A DNA stretch of 64,000 nt, taken from Sparassis latifolia (taxonomy: Eukaryota > Basidiomycota > Agaricomycetes > Polyporales > Sparassidaceae). Under the pieces are notes generated by a model that had not been told where the DNA came from, did no database searches, and was given only the letters and a program-made list of their open reading frames with translations. Numbering within the stretch: position 1 is the first letter of the stretch; every line of letters starts with the position of its first letter. Where the stretch lies: NCBI GenBank assembly GCA_018466975.1, contig CM031562.1:992001-1056000 (forward strand), written 5' to 3'. Shown piece by piece: positions 62,121-64,000 of the stretch. The translations under genes were made by a program, and so were the position numbers.

Positions 62121-62726
62121 TCAAAATTTCGTATGAGCAGGAGGCGGAGGTCCTGGGGGCTTCATTGTAGCAGATGGTGTGAGATTCAAAGATCAGAGAG
62201 TGAGATCCGTCCCGGATAATATCAAAACTTACCGGAGCGAATTCGCGCACCTCAGGAGTAAACCCGACACCATCGCTGCTATACGGAGGAGGCGGGGCCG
62301 GTGGTTGCCCTGGAGGTTGATAGACACCGTACCCACCACTCGCCGCCTGCGTATTATTCCACGGCGGCTGAGGCAGTCCTGCATACCCAGCTTCCTGAAC
62401 TCCCAGGTCCACGCTACTGCCGCCGCCACCAAAGCGACGATGATTAGTGGAGATAGGAATCTCAGCCCCAGCTCGGGGTCGACGCATGGACGTCATGCAG
62501 CATAGACAGAGTAGGAGGCAGAAGATAATTGCACCTCGTAGTGAATGAGTAGGCGCAAGCACAGAAATATGTAGATCGGTACGGTACCTACAATGATCCC
62601 TGCTATCGAGCCTCCAGAAAGGCGCGAGTTTTGCCCTGAATAACCTCCTCCAGAGTATCCGCCGCTCTGGGCGTGGGCGCAGACAGTAAAGAGGAGAACG
62701 GTGATTGTCGATTGACGGGTAGACAT
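62121..62726 (-). CDS. Small secretory single-TM protein with Gly/Ser ectodomain and Pro-rich tail
   Basis: Exons 62,726-62,588, 62,534-62,233 and 62,159-62,121 (159 residues). It has a signal peptide (MSTRQSTITVLLFTVCAHA), a short Gly/Ser/Tyr ectodomain (SGGYSGGGYSGQNS), a TM segment (IAGIIVGAIIFCLLLCLCC, created by splicing) and a cytosolic tail with a basic start (RRPRAG). The tail continues with a Gly run and PPGQPPAPPPPYSS, and ends FAPPPGPPPP plus five residues. I do not recognise a named family; fungal proteins of this design are often called membrane anchors or putative sensors. The second intron restores a poly-Pro end. Confidence 0.65.
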
Positions 62727-63220
62727 TATGATATGTTGGTGGACAGGTGTATGGTCAAGAATGTGGCAATACAAATGGAGAGGTTCTCAGATGCGCCATG
62801 GCGTTTTTGTAAGAGCGGAAGGAGTCGGATAGTGGAGGTGGTGGAGCAGTGACATCTCGCCTTACCAGATACTTACTCAGGATGGGACACTGCCCTCAGC
62901 TCGTCCTCGATGGCGGTTACATTACGGAGACACCGCAGAGATTCTGCAATAGCTGGATTTACCTTGCAACGATACGTCAGGAATAAATGGAACGAGAAAG
63001 AGTCGAGGTTGGGTTCGAACTTGACCATATTTACTTATCCGTAACATGACGTATTTGTCACGCAAGCCATAGCAGTGTTCTATGTCACGCTTCGGATGTT
63101 CTTCCTCCGTTTGCATAAGCGTATCCCAACTTGAATTGTGTAGCTCGACACTTTCTGACACTGACAGTGCTTTCGGGTCTGCAGGATGCTGTTGACTATC
63201 AACAGTGAGCAATTGCCCGA
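62727..63220. promoter_or_regulatory. Divergent interval between two small membrane-protein genes
   Basis: 494 bases separate the two start codons. Pyrimidine-rich and AT-rich patches occur, but no TATA box was identified with confidence. Confidence 0.35.
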
Positions 63221-63910
63221 ATGCAACGACTAAGCATTGCATACGCGTTGATGGTACAACTGACGCCAACCATCTTCGTGTTATCTTCCCTCCCTCTGCC
63301 TGTTTTCGCGGAGTCAGATGGTGGCGATAATGCAGGGCGTGTTATTGCAGTAGTTCTGTTCGGTGAGCCATCGCATTTGGCGTCCTGGAAGAATAACTGG
63401 TGACCTTTAGATGCCCAGGCCTTCTCACATTCGCGACTATCTTGTCGTTGCTCGGGATGATGTACCAAGAGCATCAAAAGCGCGCAGACACGGTCATTCT
63501 ACCGCCTCCTGCCGATTTGATGCCCGCGTACCGTAGCCGCGTCGCTGCCATATTCCATCCAGGCTATACGAATGCTCTTCCGGCCAACCATGCATGGGCC
63601 GCTGGGCCAATGGAACAGCGTCCTCCGGAGTACGTGTTCCCCCCAGCGCCTCCTCCATACCAGAAGGAAATGTACCCCCACCCCGAAATTATCACGGAAC
63701 CCGACGATGACTTGGGAGAGAACCCGTCTGATGCTAGTAGCACTGCTCCGCCGGGCGTTCCTCCTCCTGTGCATACCAACGAAGCTGTAAGTTCTTCTCT
63801 CATCCTACATGTGTATGCCCTGCTGTCCGCGCTTCACGTAGGGTTACGCCGGGTTGAGTCAACATTCTTCGTAATCACTCCGGGACTTTTATCTGCAGAC
63901 GTTTGACTAA
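63221..63910 (+). CDS. Small secretory single-TM protein with Pro-rich tail (divergent partner)
   Basis: Exons 63,221-63,362, 63,419-63,786 and 63,899-63,910 (173 residues). It has a signal peptide (hydrophobic core TIFVLSSLPLPVFA, likely cleaved near FAES), a very short Ser/Asp/Gly ectodomain, a TM segment formed across intron 1 (VIAVVLFGLLTFATILSLLG), a basic MMYQEHQKRAD, then a cytosolic tail with PPAPPPYQKEMYPHP and PPGVPPP. The last exon adds only TFD and the stop. Layout and intron positions match the neighbour on the other strand, although sequences differ. The function is unknown. Confidence 0.65.
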
Positions 63911-64000
63911 TGTACACTTTCTTCACGTTCGCCGCATAAGGACGGGTTTCGATTTTTCAGGCTACGCGAGCTGTATATCCTAGTCGTGCACTCATGTCCT

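Noticed and set aside
62922..63269. 115-codon - strand frame between the two small membrane-protein genes
   Set aside because: It overlaps the start and signal peptide of the + strand gene and has no recognisable features.

Overview
The window is nuclear DNA from a filamentous basidiomycete, most likely an Agaricomycete of the polypore type. Genes are split by many introns of about 45-70 bases with GTRNGY donors and CTRAY branch sites. The gene set (Snt2-like BAH/PHD/SANT protein, UBP4/USP8-type deubiquitinase, agaricomycete-type sesquiterpene synthase, fungal phenol 2-monooxygenase, MCH-type transporter, BTB protein, POLD4) also fits that group. Nothing bacterial was seen.

Left flank (1-9.8 kb): the 3' end of a hybrid histidine kinase, a complete Snt2-like chromatin reader on the + strand, and a deubiquitinase on the - strand (MIT-like region, rhodanese domain, USP catalytic domain).

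Centre (7.86-43.2 kb): a large direct tandem array with a period of about 11.0 kb. Each unit is A (about 2.3 kb, the 5' half of the deubiquitinase gene) plus B (about 8.7 kb of other sequence). The order is A1-B1-A2-B2-A3-B3-A4. Only A1 is joined to the catalytic half of the gene, and only A4 is joined to what looks like the native upstream region. The native promoter therefore faces a headless copy, while the catalytic copy lies downstream of B. Each B holds a block of degenerate GC-rich sub-repeats with a hairpin-forming core, an AT-richer stretch with a strong inverted repeat, and one two-exon gene of unknown function. Single-base length differences in G, C and T runs break the reading frames in several copies and could be sequencing errors or real decay.

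Right flank (43.2-64 kb): a phenol 2-monooxygenase-like gene and a terpene synthase gene with one in-frame stop, separated by a 184-bp TA-flanked MITE, may form a small metabolic pair. Then come a decayed basidiomycete-family gene, a UBL-WLM protease-like gene, tRNA-Ile(AAU), POLD4, an EI24/Rrt8-type membrane protein head-to-head with a KDEL-tailed PDI, an MCH-type transporter, a BTB protein, a perfect 20-bp inverted repeat, and a divergent pair of small secreted/single-TM proteins of the same design. For most intron-containing genes whose splice sites I placed base by base, the summed exon length is a multiple of three.
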